64,000 bases of DNA, from NCBI GenBank assembly GCA_900239685.1, contig OENT01000118.1, forward strand, positions 124,001-188,000, written 5' to 3'. The notes beneath the pieces are model-generated. The model was not told the DNA's origin, made no database searches, and saw nothing but the letters and a program-made list of their open reading frames with translations. Made by a program: the position numbers and the translations under genes. The stretch comes from Rotaria macrura. Taxonomy: Eukaryota; Rotifera; Eurotatoria; Philodinida; Philodinidae. Positions 37,921 to 54,662 of the stretch are shown here, one piece after another (positions within the stretch are counted from its first letter, which is position 1; the number at the start of each line of letters is the position of its first letter).

Positions 37921-38946
37921 ATGAGTAATCATAGTGATGAAGACGAGGATCTTTCACAAGGCGATCAAGATCAAGACATGAATGAGCCGATCGGAGGACA
38001 TTCTGATGATCAACAACAAAATGCTTTTGTCACAGATGATGCTGATATCGATCTATTAAATCAAGCACAATCGGGGAGATTTGATGAAATGGAACCTATT
38101 GAAGCTCAACCACCAAATGAAATTGATGTTGATGAACAGGAAAGACAACAGTCTGGTACACCTGCTTTTCGCTCACTTGAAGATGTATTATTGTTTCTGA
38201 AAATTACATTTCTGTCTTAAGAATTTCTTGTCTTTTAAAGTTATTTAAAGAAGGAGTACTCACTGGTACGCAAATGGCTTTACTCAAATCGAAATATATT
38301 GAATTACAAAATGCTTTGACACAGTAAGAGAAAATATTCGATAGAAAACACATATCTATATTTCATTCTGTTTGTTTCCATAAAATAAAGATCACGTCAA
38401 GCTGAAGCTCGTTTACGACAAGAAGAAAGTAGTTATTTAGTTCAAATTGAAAAACAAAAACGTATATTAGAAGAAGGAGAATCATTTCCCGACAAAATTA
38501 CAAATGAAGTTCAACAACGACGAAAAGATTTGCTCAAATACAGTAATGATTTAGCATGTACTAATGAACGCTTATTCGATCTTGAATATAAAATAAAAGC
38601 GTAAGTGTTATTTTTCATTATGAAGTAAACAACAAAGAAATTGAATTTAAAAATAAACTGCATCTTTAGTTTGGAAGAAGATAAACGTGCATTAGAAAAA
38701 GAAAAAGCACGCATACCAAATCAACATGATATCGAAGAAAAAATTAAAAATTTACGTAAAGAATGTGACGAATTAAAACGAGAAATCGGACAAAAGCAAT
38801 CTGAAATTAGTGAACAGAATATTTCATTGATGGATAAGAAAAAGAAACTTAACGTTACCAGCAAGCAATTCGATGAACTTAAAAATACAATTGAAACATT
38901 CGAAGTATTTTATTCTGATACAAATATATTTATTTATCTATCTATC

Positions 38947-38992
<46 letters not shown>

Positions 38993-41900
38993 TATATATC
39001 AATTGTTTATTTACTTTTCTTTCTTTAGTCTGAATATATTCAAGTGACATTACGACCAGCTGAAATTCTTAAACAAGCCGACAGTCTTTCTCTTCAACGA
39101 GAGTAAGATACTTTATTCAAAATATTAACTTTGTCTAGAAAATCAAATTATCTATTCTTACAGATTTTAGAAGATTTCTAATTTAAAAAAAAACTTAAGA
39201 GTCTGTATAACCTTGCTGATTTGCTGCTATAAAAAATGAAAATTTCCAAACAAAAGATTTGAAATGTATGAATTATTTTTGTTTATATTTTGTATTTTAG
39301 TCAAACTGAACAAGAAATTGAAGAAATCGATGTACATATCAAAGAACAAGTAAATTCTGTTCAACAACTTCGAGACGAACTTGAGAAAATAAAATCTTTA
39401 ACATCGAAAGAAATGCGATTGAATGATCAACAAAATCAACAAAATGAGAAATTAAATGAAGAAATACGAAATGTTTTAAATTTGATTGCATTCGAAGAAG
39501 CAAAACTAGCCAAAGGACAAATAGACGAGTAAAACACTAGTTTAAAACAGCTATTCTACATTGAAATAGTATCAACGAAAAAGAATTGATAATTTCTTTG
39601 TTTTTGTGTAGACGTCAATCTACGGAAGCTGTTAAAAGTACAAAACAAATGGGTAAACAAATCCGTGAACAACATTCAAAAATACAAAAGCAAAAAGAAC
39701 ATATACTTAGAAAATTAAAACAAGCCGAGAATCATTATCGCCATGCAAAAGATGAATTATCTAGTGCAAATATGACAATAGAAAAATTACAGATGAAAGT
39801 AAATTTCTCTTAGCTTTACGAAGAAGACACATGACCTACGTATTGTACTACATGAAATATTAGACTTTCTGCTATAACTCGTATGGCATACATTCTTGCT
39901 AAGATATCAGAACCTTGCTATTTTATACTTTACTACGTGTGACACATTTTCAATTTGAGTAAAACAATGTAGGCTTTATGAGGGTCAATCGGCACACATT
40001 TATATCATGTACATTTAGTTGAAAATATTTGCATCCCGTAGTTTAATAAGTTGTTACGAATAACTTGAAACGAGTACTTCGTGAATAGTTCAGTTTTTCC
40101 AGTGTTTCTCAATAGAATGCTGTGTTCTGCAATCAAGCAAAAACGATAAAATGAGTTGAAAACTCGTCTCTAAATCTTCTCTATGTCAAATTTCGATGAT
40201 TATAATTTAGTGTAGGAACTTTTAGGAGTATCCCACATTCTGATGTAGGAACACTTAATTTTGTCTTCGTGTATAAGAATTATGGAAACATCCATCAAAC
40301 ATAGTCATATCTCATGGTAGATGGTGCAATCAAGTCATCTAAACGTTAATTTTTTAAATAAACTATTAAAAATAGGGATACTCGTTGTGCTATATTTCAA
40401 GTTAACATTGAAAATATCCATGCCTTTGTTTCTAACAAGAGCAACGATATTGATTTGAAGCATATTGTAGAAGTGCCCCATGTTGAGAGAGAGACAGATA
40501 CAATCAGAAACGGAATATTTCTTAAAATTTAAGCGAAGCAAATACTTCATTTTTGTAATCGTGAGAGGAAAGTTTCAAGATTTTAATCTTTCGAGAAACT
40601 TCGATCATTCATATTGAATTTCTACTCAATATATTTCCATAGAATAGAAGAATCAGTTGATTCGATTAAAACCCAAGTGCAATATTCGAATTCTTTGATT
40701 TTCGATAAACACCTTGTGAAATTCTATCCATTAGAACACGTATACCAAAGCTTCATAGAATTGAGTCAAAGTAGAAAATTACTATCAATAAAAATAAGTT
40801 TATCTAGTGTAAACATAATACTAAGGTTAGAAGACAACATATAAATAAGTAAATAAATTGATCGTCTTATTTTTTAGCAAGCCGCAATGCCAACTGATGA
40901 TACTGATCTTGATTCTCGAAAAGATAATTTAAAAGACGATATCGATAATCTCACAAAAACACATGAAAAACAGGTTTGTATTATATTTTCCAATTTTCAA
41001 ATAAGACCGTCCGTAAAAATTTTTAGGAAAAAGAAATCATAGTTAAACAAAGTATGTTAATAACAGCACAAAAAGAACACGAAGAAGTTCTATTAAAACA
41101 AAGTGATTATCGTCGTGATGCTGTATCGATGGCACATTTTGCATCTGTCGTATCGAATGAACGCGAACAAAAATGTCGGGAAAAAATGAAAGCTAAAAAT
41201 CGTCTACAAGCTGTACAAGAGGATTATCAACGCAAGACAAGTGAAATTCATGAACATGAAAAACGTATTGTTGATTTAGAAGTTAAATTAAAAGAATTTG
41301 CATTGATGTACGATATAATTAAAAATGAACGTAATAAATGTGTGAACTCCATTCAGATTAATAGTCAAAAATCAAATGAAATGAAAGAAAAATTGAAATT
41401 ACTTCAAAATGAAATTGAAATCTTACGCACGAAATTAAGTATTCTAGAGAAAGATTTACAAAAGAAAAATTTACTTGTCTTGGCATCCGTTGTTGAACGT
41501 GATAGAGAAAAACATAAAGTTGAAAAACAACGTGGGTATTTACGTGAACTTAATTTACAAGATCAACAACAAACATTAGAAAATCGAAATTATAACAATT
41601 TAATTGCATTCGCTGAAAAAGAATTAGTTCGATTAAGAAAAGACTATGATACAGCTGTTTTGGATAGAAACGAACGAAGTGTACAACTTGTTGAACGATA
41701 TAATGAAGAAGTTGTCTTTCAAGTATGTAGAAATGATATAATCGTTTTCTAGACAAATGATATAAGTTGTCGTTTCATATAACATATTCGTTCTAGGAAA
41801 AAGTAAATGTTCAAGATGCAAAACTGAAAAATGCTTATCTTGAATTGAGAACTCGAGATGATGAAATTCGATTGTTAGAATTACAAATTCAAGAAGAAAA

Positions 41901-43987
41901 ACGTGAAATGACAATGTTGAAAAAAAAACTACCTGTTAAACGTGCTTTGGATCAAGAACTTGAATTGTATCGAATATGTGTAAGTTGCTCACAGAATCAA
42001 TTCGCTCGTATGTTTTTCGTATATGAGAGTGGAATCTATTATTTAACAAGTGAAATCTACCAGTTTATCAATCATTTCTACATCAAGTATATATATATAT
42101 GTATTATCTTAAAGATCACAGTGGCTTGAGAATACAACGAAGATAGTTCGTGTGCACAACATATTACTGGCTACCTGTTAAATCTTTAGGTTTGATTCTA
42201 GTAACATACTATGGTTCTCACAGAAAGAATAACTCTTTCGAAATTTGATTTGAGAACTTACATAGAAATAGCTCTTATTATTAAAAGTAATTTATTCAGA
42301 AAGTATCAATCTTAAAGCTAGAATCAAAATTTTACGATTATATATGAATGATATCAATGACATATTTTCATTATTGATTTCCATTTGACTGAAGTAACGA
42401 CGAACATGTGTGACATTTTCAGTTCGAAATCTATTTTTCTATTATTCCTAAGTAGAGTCAAGAAGATGTAATATTAACAAAAAGTGATTTAAAAATGTCG
42501 CATGTTAGTAATAATAATAAGTTTGGAAAAACTTGAACTTTCCTCGAGATAGATCTTCATTCATTACGATTCAGATAATGCGCTAAATATTATCAAGTGA
42601 AAAGTAATTCATTAACTCGACGAGTTATTTGGCATGAAATAAATTTAAAAAAATTACACTATGAATATTTCTCTTTTGAATAAATCGTAGATAGAAATTC
42701 AAGAATCAATTAGTGTCAAAGTTGTTAATTTATTTCGTTGCATAGTTAGACACTTGATTTTATCTTAGGAAAAATTCTAGAATAACAAAGAAAAAACCAG
42801 CATGAAATTCATGCGATCAAAACAAACAACTATTTGCGAGATTGAGTAGCAAAATTGATACTGATCGATCTATTTAATGATTTAGTTATAGTACTAGAAG
42901 TGCTTATTTGAAACCGATATAATTCGATAATGATAATTTAGCATCGAAATCATTTGTTTCAAGTTTATGTGTCTGCTAAGAAGTTTATTTATATTCTAGC
43001 TTGAATCATGTCAAGATCGTTTACTGGAACTAGAAAAAATTCTTGAGAATCCAAATGATCCAGCACGAGTACGTTTTCTTGATGGTACAGATGATTCACC
43101 TGAAGTTGTTATGAAAAAACTCGAACAAGTAAGTAATTCAAGAATGAACAAAATCATTTGAAAACATAGTAAACTAATGAAAATTATTCTTTAGCTTGAA
43201 CAACGTTTATCATCGAAAGAGGAACAATCACTTGAGAAAGATCTTATACTTGAACAAGTTAACCGTTTAATTGAACGTTTATCAACAAAAGCCGATGCCG
43301 GAAAAGATGATACATTAGCATTAGCCAAAAAAGTTAATGATTTACAAAATAAAATAAAAGATATAACACGTAAAATGATGGCTACTTTATCAGAACTAAC
43401 TATTTATCAATCAGACGCATTAAAATTTCAACAAGAAAAAAATATCAAAGATGTTGAATTACAACAATGTTATGCACGAATGGAACAAGTATGTTAATCA
43501 TCTTGTTTATAGATTGTATAAGGCAATTCAATGATTCTTACTTTCGTATGTTACTAGGGTGAACCTCCGAGTGATGAACTTGAACGTGAATGGCAACGTG
43601 CTAATGAAATCGAACAAAAACGTCAAAATGAACGTAGAGAACGAGAAGAGGTTCGTCAAATATTTTTAACGATTTTTCTGGATCTCTATTTCATTCATCA
43701 TTTTTTCCTTTAGAAAGAACGCGATACTGAACACTACTTATTACCAGGCGGCATAATAACAAAAGCTGAACCACGTCCACAAGCTTACGCTCCAAATGAT
43801 GATGCTGATATTCAAGTAGCCAGACCGTACGGTGCACATGCACCATTCAAACCAACGTATGATGATAGAGATAGAACTATTTATTCATGTTAGTAAGAAA
43901 ATTTTTATTTTGGTTTATTTTTTTAGTGAGCCTGGTGCTAACATGCGTCATATTCGAAAACCGAATCCGAAACCGATTGAAATTTAG
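37921..43987 (+). CDS. CCDC146: CCDC146/MBO2-like coiled-coil ciliary protein
   Basis: Fifteen exons: 37921-38184, 38241-38323, 38391-38600, 38670-38904, 39029-39102, 39301-39528, 39612-39798, 40878-40973, 41027-41722, 41797-41979, 43000-43128, 43195-43488, 43558-43650, 43714-43892, 43927-43987. Every phase closes; total about 1003 residues (human CCDC146 is about 955). The N-terminus is acidic and disordered (SDEDEDLSQGDQDQDM), then SLEDLFKEGVLTGTQMALLK, a conserved opening, followed by about 800 residues of near-continuous coiled coil. The C-terminus is diagnostic: LLPGGIITKAEPRPQAY, RPYGAHAPFKPT and EPGANMRHIRKPNPKPIEI. Known relatives: vertebrate CCDC146 in centriole and sperm-axoneme structures and Chlamydomonas MBO2 in the flagellum. 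In a bdelloid, which has no sperm, function in motile cilia of the corona is the likely role (inference). Two introns are about 1 kb, others 50-200 bp; intron 4 holds a (TA)n tract. Confidence 0.93.
38948..38998. repeat. (TA)n microsatellite inside an intron of the CCDC146-like gene
   Basis: Mostly alternating TA with occasional C interruptions, lying wholly in the 124-bp fourth intron (38905-39028). It makes up much of that intron. Confidence 0.9.
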
Positions 43988-46393
43988 TGTAAACATTGAG
44001 CTTTCTGTATAAATAACAGTGATTAAGAGCTTACATTCACTTTTGTTGTGTTTTCGAGCTTATCATTTTTTTTTGGATATTTCCCTGAACTTAAATAATT
44101 CATAAATATATTTAACTGGCATTATAGTCAATTTATTACTGATAATTGTTGTTTTTAAATAATGCTCATTTTGCATAATCAGACAATTATTCGAATTAGA
44201 TACGATAGTTTACAGAAACAATTGTCGAGCACTTGCACAATCTTTTCGCTGTAGAATAATATTGATTAGCACAATGCTAAACAAGTTCCTGTGACACACT
44301 ACGGAAGAAAATTCCTATTACAATCGCTCTCTTGTTTTTTAAAGATCACTTTGAAAGAATTAAATCCACCTTAGAAAGTTGATTAATGTGCAATTTTTCT
44401 CTGAATATCGAATAAATTCTCATGGAATTAAAAATATGGATCAGTTCTTTGTGATAGTTTTTCATATGATACAGAACTGTGCAAGGACTATAAATACTTT
44501 TTATGCATAGAAAATCAAGAAAAAAAAACTCGAAAGTTTTCCGTACGATTGAAATCTCAAGTAATTGACCTCTTATACAAGTAATTCTTATTTGCGTATC
44601 ATTATTAGAATATAAACCAAAGATTTTATGTTTACTTTGAAACTATTGTGCACGATGAAACAAGGAATTCATCTTTATTATGTATGCTACGTCGATAAAA
44701 CAGTAAGACTGTTTCATTTGAAAAACATGTAAGTATAAATATTAGTTTTTCTAAGATTTATCCTTTTGTAAGTATCCAATGGCGAAACATACGATGATAC
44801 TTAGTGATTGGGGAAAGTACAATAACTGTTATTATGTGATATTGTGTTTGTGATTATTCCTTTTATACTATAGATTTTATTGAATATCAAGAAGAACTGA
44901 CAGAAAATTCTTAGGATAGTGAAAATTGTTACTAATCGATTCTTCAATCTTAACCTATGAATAGATACATCATTCAATAAACCATAGAGTGGTCGATCAA
45001 TAAAATTTCGTATTTGATTCAAAGCAGTGCTTGAAAGAAAAACAAAGAAACATAATTATCGTAAACTAGCAACCAAGAAAAAGAATCGAAAATTTTTCTT
45101 GATTCTGATCGTAGTGGAGTGACTCGGTATACTCATGTCGTTTTCACACTAACAAAATAAATTACAAGGATACGAAGAAAATTAAAAATCTATCGAATAG
45201 TCATTTGTAAGAAGGATCTGACAATGACTTTATTTGAATCACTATTCGTTTTCGACGAGTCCTCGAGAACAGTCTCGTATTTTTACTATCTCCTAACTTA
45301 ATCAGAAACACGAATCTAAATGTATTTAAGAATTTTTTGTCAAGTATTTTGAAGCATGAACAAACTGAAACGATATACATGTCATGGATTGCCATTATTA
45401 CTTATCAACTACCACAGACAATTTAACCAATTATACTTCATATAAAATTTGATCATTTGAATAGATGAATATGATCACAGATTGAATTTCTGATAAACAA
45501 AAAAACGTTCTAATGACTAGGATATTTTGTTGATAAAACAAATTCTATGCAATAATACTATCCTCTGTGATGATAAATTTCAAATTATTCGATATTATAT
45601 ATAGTATCAAATTTATCCATACATATCTTTATTAGATTCAGAAGAATTTTATTTTTACGATGCCATTGTCTAAAGAAATAGAATTAAAAAGAAAGCCGAG
45701 GAAAATCATTCCATCGGATTGATTAAGGTGCACTTTTTTTTAAACTAATTTATACAAGATTATCTACGAAATATCTTACCTTAAAAATGATTTTATGAAT
45801 ATATTTGATAATTTGATAGATACAATACACAATGATGACCGAAGATCATAATCTTACATCTAGAAAAAAAAATATGCTTTTGTTAATGAATACAAAAAAT
45901 GATTCAATAACAACTGCAAACAGAATCAATCATATGGATCTGCAAAATATTAAAAAAATACATCTAAATGTTTATTTTAAAATGTTCTATCTATAAAAAT
46001 AGTTTAACTTGGTTTAGATTTAATGATATTGATCGTTAGACATGACCGCTTGTCTAATCTAATAAACTCTTCATCATATTCGTCATTTTCAGGTCAATGA
46101 TTTGTTTATATGAACAAATAATCTTTCCGACATTATCAACGACCATTAATGAAACATGTTCTTCGCCTTTCCTTCTGATGTCAATCACATAATTTCTCAT
46201 GCTTACATATTCTCAATACCAGATGTTCAATAAGAGAAAGTAAACAGGCATTACCATCATTCAGCATCATAAATATCATCTATACCATGCTGTTCTTTTT
46301 TTTTATGTATCTTAGTGGCATAAATTAATGTTATTCGTTCGACAGTACTTTAATATTTTGTGCTGCTCAAAATCAAAGTATCGAAGTCGATTT
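43988..46393. other. Intergenic DNA, no gene recognised
   Basis: Frames at 44801-45022 and 45201-45395 (minus) lack family signatures and splice partners. Contains the 3' flank of the CCDC146-like gene and the promoter of the sushi/LamG gene. Confidence 0.5.
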
Positions 46394-49011
46394 ATGATCA
46401 TTTTTTCTTTCATATTGTGTACAATAAAAATTGGTGGTATTGATGGTACGCGAGTAAGTTTCAAATATTCATCTGTTGTTCTTTTCAACATCAATGTTTC
46501 TTCTCGACTATTAGACAAAACAATGTCCAGCTTTGGAATTGCCTAAACATGGATTTTTCTTTTCTGGCTACTGTAAACGAATACCAGGTTCATTATGTGG
46601 TCTTGGATGTTTAACTGGCTATTATCTTGTTAATGGCGATAGTTTTCGTGAGTGTCGTCCAGATGCAACATGGAGCGGACACGAACCACAATGTGAAAGT
46701 AAGATGAACTAACTGTTATACGGTCGTTTCTATTTATTATTAATTTTTTTACACAGAAATTCGTTGTCCTGCATTAAAACCTCATCCTCGTGTAATACAA
46801 GAATGTTCACCAAAGCAGAACGATACAAAATTTCAATTCGGCACTAAATGTCAAGCACGATGTAATAAATCAGGGTATCGATTGATTGGGCCACGTACAC
46901 GTGAATGTTTAATAATGGGTAAATGGACAGGTTATGAGCAATTTTGTATCGGTAAGTGCTTTATTTTATACGAATAGAAAGAATTATTGATCAGTGATTT
47001 CTTTTCTTTTTTAAAGTTGGTTCTGAGACAACACCTGATGCAATCACAAGTTCAACATCAACTCAGCGTTCAGCAACGATTCCAAAATATATAGGTATAG
47101 TTTAAATTGAAAATTTTCATATCTACCGTTTGATGTTTGATATTTGATAGATTATTCAAACTATGCTTTGCATAGTAATTATAATGATGCAGGCATTGTT
47201 TTAACATCTTTTAATTCACGTGAATTTACTATTATCTTTTGGTTCTATTTGAAAAATAATACAAATGTTAATATGATCTCATTGAAACAAGATAAGAATG
47301 ATGTTGTATTCGAATTGACTGTACACCAAGGCAGGTTAGGATACTTGTGATCATATGAGTGACAATTTTATCATGTTTTGCTTGTTACTGTTTTCTTTCT
47401 TTATTGATAAATAGACTAGCTATTTATCGGTCACGACGAAATCAAACAAAATCATCAACACCACCAATAACAACCTATGCGAATATTCCTATTGAAAAAT
47501 GGATACATTTCACTTGGACTTATTCAAATCAAAATCAACAATCATATTTATATATTGATGGTGCTCGACAACAATCGATTGATTTCGGAGTCATGAGCCT
47601 CGATTTCGAAAGCAAGTAAGCCTAAAGGAAAGGCATGCATAAATGATCATGTCGACTTTTATTTATTGTATTAGATGATGCAAGATTAATTTTATTCGAT
47701 CGATCATTTATTGGTCGTATAACACGCATAGAAATTTGGAAGCAAATTATATCCGAACAGCAATTACTTGTTAGCTATCGTGATTGTCGAAAACAGAATG
47801 GAGATATTTTCTCTTGGTCACAAGTATCCAATGAAATATTTATCGATACAAATAGATTGAAAAGTTCATCATTTTGTTCAGGTACGATGAAGTATTTTTT
47901 GTTTGTTTTCTGCATAAATAATAAATAATTGACGATGAATCAGGATGTTCCGAACCAGCATCCATACCAGGTGGACTTTATCGTGTGTCCGACTATGATG
48001 TTGGTTCATCAGTTGAATACGAATGTAACTATGGTTATGAAATGATTGGTGCTAGTCGAGCATTTTGTATGGTACCATCAGAATGGTATCCATTGCCACC
48101 AGTTTGTAAATGTAAGAGATAGTATTAGATTTCGTATAATAGAACAAACTAGAATTTTATGAAATAGATAATCCATGTTCATCTGATTGTGAATTATGTG
48201 AGAAAAAAACAGGTATCTGTTTACGACAACAAGTTAAATTAAATCCACTTATCTGTGATCCTCCATGTGATGAGGATGAAGTATGTATTGATGGTCAATG
48301 TAGTTGGTCAAATATAGATGAAGAAAAAAATGATTTTCAATGTAATCCACCATGTCCATTTGGAACAGAATGTATTAATCGACGATGTCAACCATCATTA
48401 ACACCGTATTGTCCATTAGTTTGTCGACCTGGACAAGTATGTGTCGATGGTCGATGTGGCTGTTTTAAAGGTTGGTTTGATTGATAATTTTGAGAATTCT
48501 ATTGTATTGTTTTTATGCATCAGGTTTATGCGATGATGATCGTCCGTGTTATGAAATATGCGACATTGGAGAACGGTGTTATAATCTATCGTGCAGTTGT
48601 GGTTCACAAGGAAAATGTGGTAAAGGCGAAGTTTGCCAACTAGATACCTGTATGTGTGGTAGGAAACGAGGTGGTTGTCTTCCACATGAGCATTGTGTTA
48701 ATGGGATGTGTGTTTGTAAAACAAGTTCATGTGATCAATGTAATAATAAATGTAAATCAAATGAAATATGTATGGATGGAATATGTGTATGTACAAATCA
48801 ATGTCGAAATGGTAAATATTTTTAGAAGAAATTCATAAAAGAAAAAGAAATCCTAGTGATATAATAACTAATTGATATTTTTTCTATTCTAGCATTTTGT
48901 CCATTTCCATGTTTAAACGGAGGACGATGCACTGGCTTTTATCAATGCACTTGTCGTCGAGGTTGGCTAGGTCATCGATGTGAACAACGTGACTCCATCC
49001 TCGAGAAATAA
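46394..49011 (+). CDS. Secreted sushi - LamG/pentraxin-like - sushi - cysteine-rich - EGF protein
   Basis: Eleven exons: 46394-46453, 46515-46698, 46757-46951, 47017-47094, 47151-47334, 47415-47615, 47685-47881, 47944-48111, 48168-48470, 48524-48811, 48893-49011; about 658 residues. Signal peptide [15 protein letters not shown]; an upstream in-frame Met gives a weaker signal, so 46394 was chosen. Order: sushi/CCP 1 ([11 protein letters not shown] to WSGHEPQC), sushi 2 ([10 protein letters not shown] to WTGYEQFC), a Ser/Thr linker, a LamG/pentraxin-type jellyroll ([43 protein letters not shown]), sushi 3 ([12 protein letters not shown] to WYPLPPVC), about 200 residues of cysteine-rich short loops ([27 protein letters not shown] and similar), and a C-terminal EGF ([19 protein letters not shown], then [10 protein letters not shown]). 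Nearly every domain is one exon with phase-1 junctions, the classic shuffled-domain pattern. Role: extracellular adhesion or recognition, SVEP1-like in composition; ligand unknown. The exon 6/7 junction is ambiguous (see findings). Confidence 0.88.
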
Positions 49012-51490
49012 AGTGTTCTTGTCTTTTTTTGGATTTTGTGAGATGCAAATATAAAACAAAATACTAATCATCAATGCTTATCAAAGGAAAAATATATCTG
49101 GTTAATTGTTCAATATGAACGAACAGGATGACAGAATAGGTTTGATAACACTGAATCTGATGTTCACTCATTACATTGAACAATAGACATAGTCATCAGT
49201 AAATTAATATAAGTTTCAGAATACAAACGTATTGTACATACATAGTATAATTATATATCTCTTAAAGAATTATTCTTCGTTCTCTGACACATTGTTATTC
49301 GATTTTCATCTTTCAATGAAAAATATTGTTCTGTTGATATATTTTAGTATAGTTTTTCATCGTTTGTAATTCCTTATGTCCACCTAATGAGACTTTTCCA
49401 GATTTTATATGCAAGTATATTTCTTTATTCAAATACATTGCATGCACATCATTTGAACTCTCTATTGAAGAATACATTATGTACTCAAGATAATAAATGT
49501 GTCCTTTTTTCTTGTGTTAACCTTAATAATCATAGTAAATATCAATGGCATGAACTTTTATGAAATGCCAACCATCTGAGTGATATTAGAAACAATTGTA
49601 AGCAAGTTATCAGCTACAATCAACTACGTACATCAACATATGAAACAAAATCTTTACTTACTATAATTGTTTTACGATTACATAGAACAATCGAATTTTC
49701 ACTACGAATGCTTTTCTTTTTCTATTAAAATACTTGATATTGATTGAATATAGTATATTCTTTGTCATGATCATCGAGTAAGTCATGTACTCTATGAGTT
49801 AGGGCATCAACAATTGTAAGAGATACAGTTGAAAATAAAGTGATTTATCTTGATAGAAATATAAGAGAACGTAATTGATCGATAAATCTCTTAAGTTTAA
49901 GTTTGTATTAGTCAGGGATAAAATGTCTTTGATTGTCATGAGATAGTTCTACATGGAAACATTTTTATAATTACTAATGATGAATGTAATCGATATACAG
50001 AGTTGCATGGTTTATTTGAACAAAATAGCTTGGCTATATAATTCAAGTTTTGAACACTATCATAAATTCGAAAATATTCGGAGATGAACATGAAGGGAAC
50101 AACTGAATAGATCAACAACAAAAATACAAATGGGGGTATCGGAAAACAACTGAAGTCTTGTATACGAAGAGAATAACTAAGAGCGAATTCTGACAAGAGA
50201 TAAATTCAATATTTTTAGATGGTCGCTTCGGTTTTTGAGTTCTATGAAAAAACTATGACTGATCATATATGTATATATAATATGTATCTCATCGTCTCTA
50301 AACATGCAAATACAATGAACATACTTTAATCTATGATTGTTGAAATACTTTGAAGATACAGTAAATCAAATAAAGAAATCGATTGCTCCAAGTAAATTGA
50401 AATAACTGATGTATTTATACCATGTATTCTATTGATCATGAGAGTAACCTTTTAAATTTCGACAGAATTCGAATAAATTTACTCTTAGTTATTCATATAG
50501 AAATTATCACCTCCTTTCGCAACATATGAATTCTGAAAATTCATATTGTCGTATATGTTTGAAAAAATTCATTTTCGTTGGAATAAAGCTTAGTCAAGAG
50601 CATATTTGAATAAAAATACCTGCACAAGAACAAAAACAATCGTTATTAATCATCTAGTTCTGAGTTTCTATTAAGTTTCAGTTAATTTCTTATTTCAAAT
50701 ATATCCTATGTTGTTGTTGCTTTTATTCATACTGATAGTAAATTTAGACTGCTTAGTTTTGTTTTCATTTCATCATTCTTTTTCGATCGAAAACATTTTT
50801 ATAAAGATAATCAATTGAAAAAATAGGCATCGATGCTTCTCTTGAATATATTCAAAAATAGAAAGTATACAAACACTCTGAGAATGACGTGAAAGCATAT
50901 TGACTATATTTCAAATCTAAACTGTTCTTACTCATAAGACTATGGTTCTATTTTACTGCTACAATCTATAATCCCCAGATCCTCGATGTATATATACATA
51001 GAGAGAGAGTGTGTGTTTGATAGATAAAAAAGATACTTGTCAATTTATCAATTAATCCTAGACGGACTGCACTGACAGTTTTCGAAAAAAGTTGAAAATT
51101 CATTTCATGTCTCAGTAATTCGATCCGATGAAAGACATCGTCTTTATGTCTTTTCATCTTAGTAGACAATTCATAGTACAGTAAAATGCGAATGTATATC
51201 TTCTCGTTTGGTGTCGATAAACTTGATTATGAAACTATTATTATCCATGTGTTATAGAAAACGAAAATCACAGCGTATCGAAATGATCACTATTATATAA
51301 TTCATATAGAAAAAAAAAGGAATTTTTATTTTTTAATTAAAAAAAGAGACCATCTTTTTGAATTAAAAAAATTGAAATGAAATCTAACAGTCTATATATA
51401 TATATACTGTTGTAATTTAAAAAATGGCTGGACTAAAAATGAAATAAAATTAGATAATTTTCATTTTAACTCGAATTTCGATTTTCTTTA
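49012..51490. other. Intergenic DNA between convergent genes
   Basis: Two 3' ends face each other across 2.5 kb. Frames at 49936-50196 and 50966-51169 (minus) have no domain. No repeat structure beyond short AT and GA runs (a GAGAGAGTGTGTGT stretch near 51001). Confidence 0.5.
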
Positions 51491-54369
<2,879 letters not shown>

Positions 54370-54654
54370 CTATGAAAAAATTTATTTTCAATTGATTGAT
54401 ATTCAGTCGATTTTTCGTCCTAAGACACAAATGAAATAGAACAAATAATTATTGAATTTGTTGCACAGTTGGTTGTAACCTTGTCATGATAGTGATATTA
54501 CATGGAATGACTGATATATTCTATTATGGAATTTGCTACGAATGGAAATCAAAAAAAGAACTAAAGCAATAGAATATAGAATTGATTCATTAATATGCAT
54601 TGCATTCTTTTTTTTTATTTCAAATTAATAAGAGAAGACTGATTGACAATCATA

Positions 54655-54662
54655 GTTGAAAT
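54655..54662. repeat. Left target-site duplication of the hAT-type element
   Basis: GTTGAAAT directly abuts the CAGTG end; its partner GTTAAAAT at 56570-56577 differs at one base. Eight bases is the hAT family duplication length. Confidence 0.7.

Noticed and set aside
40335..40844. Frames of 71 and 76 codons within the CCDC146-like gene
   Set aside because: They fall in a 1.08-kb intron (39799-40877) and have no domain; coding phases of the host gene close across the intron.
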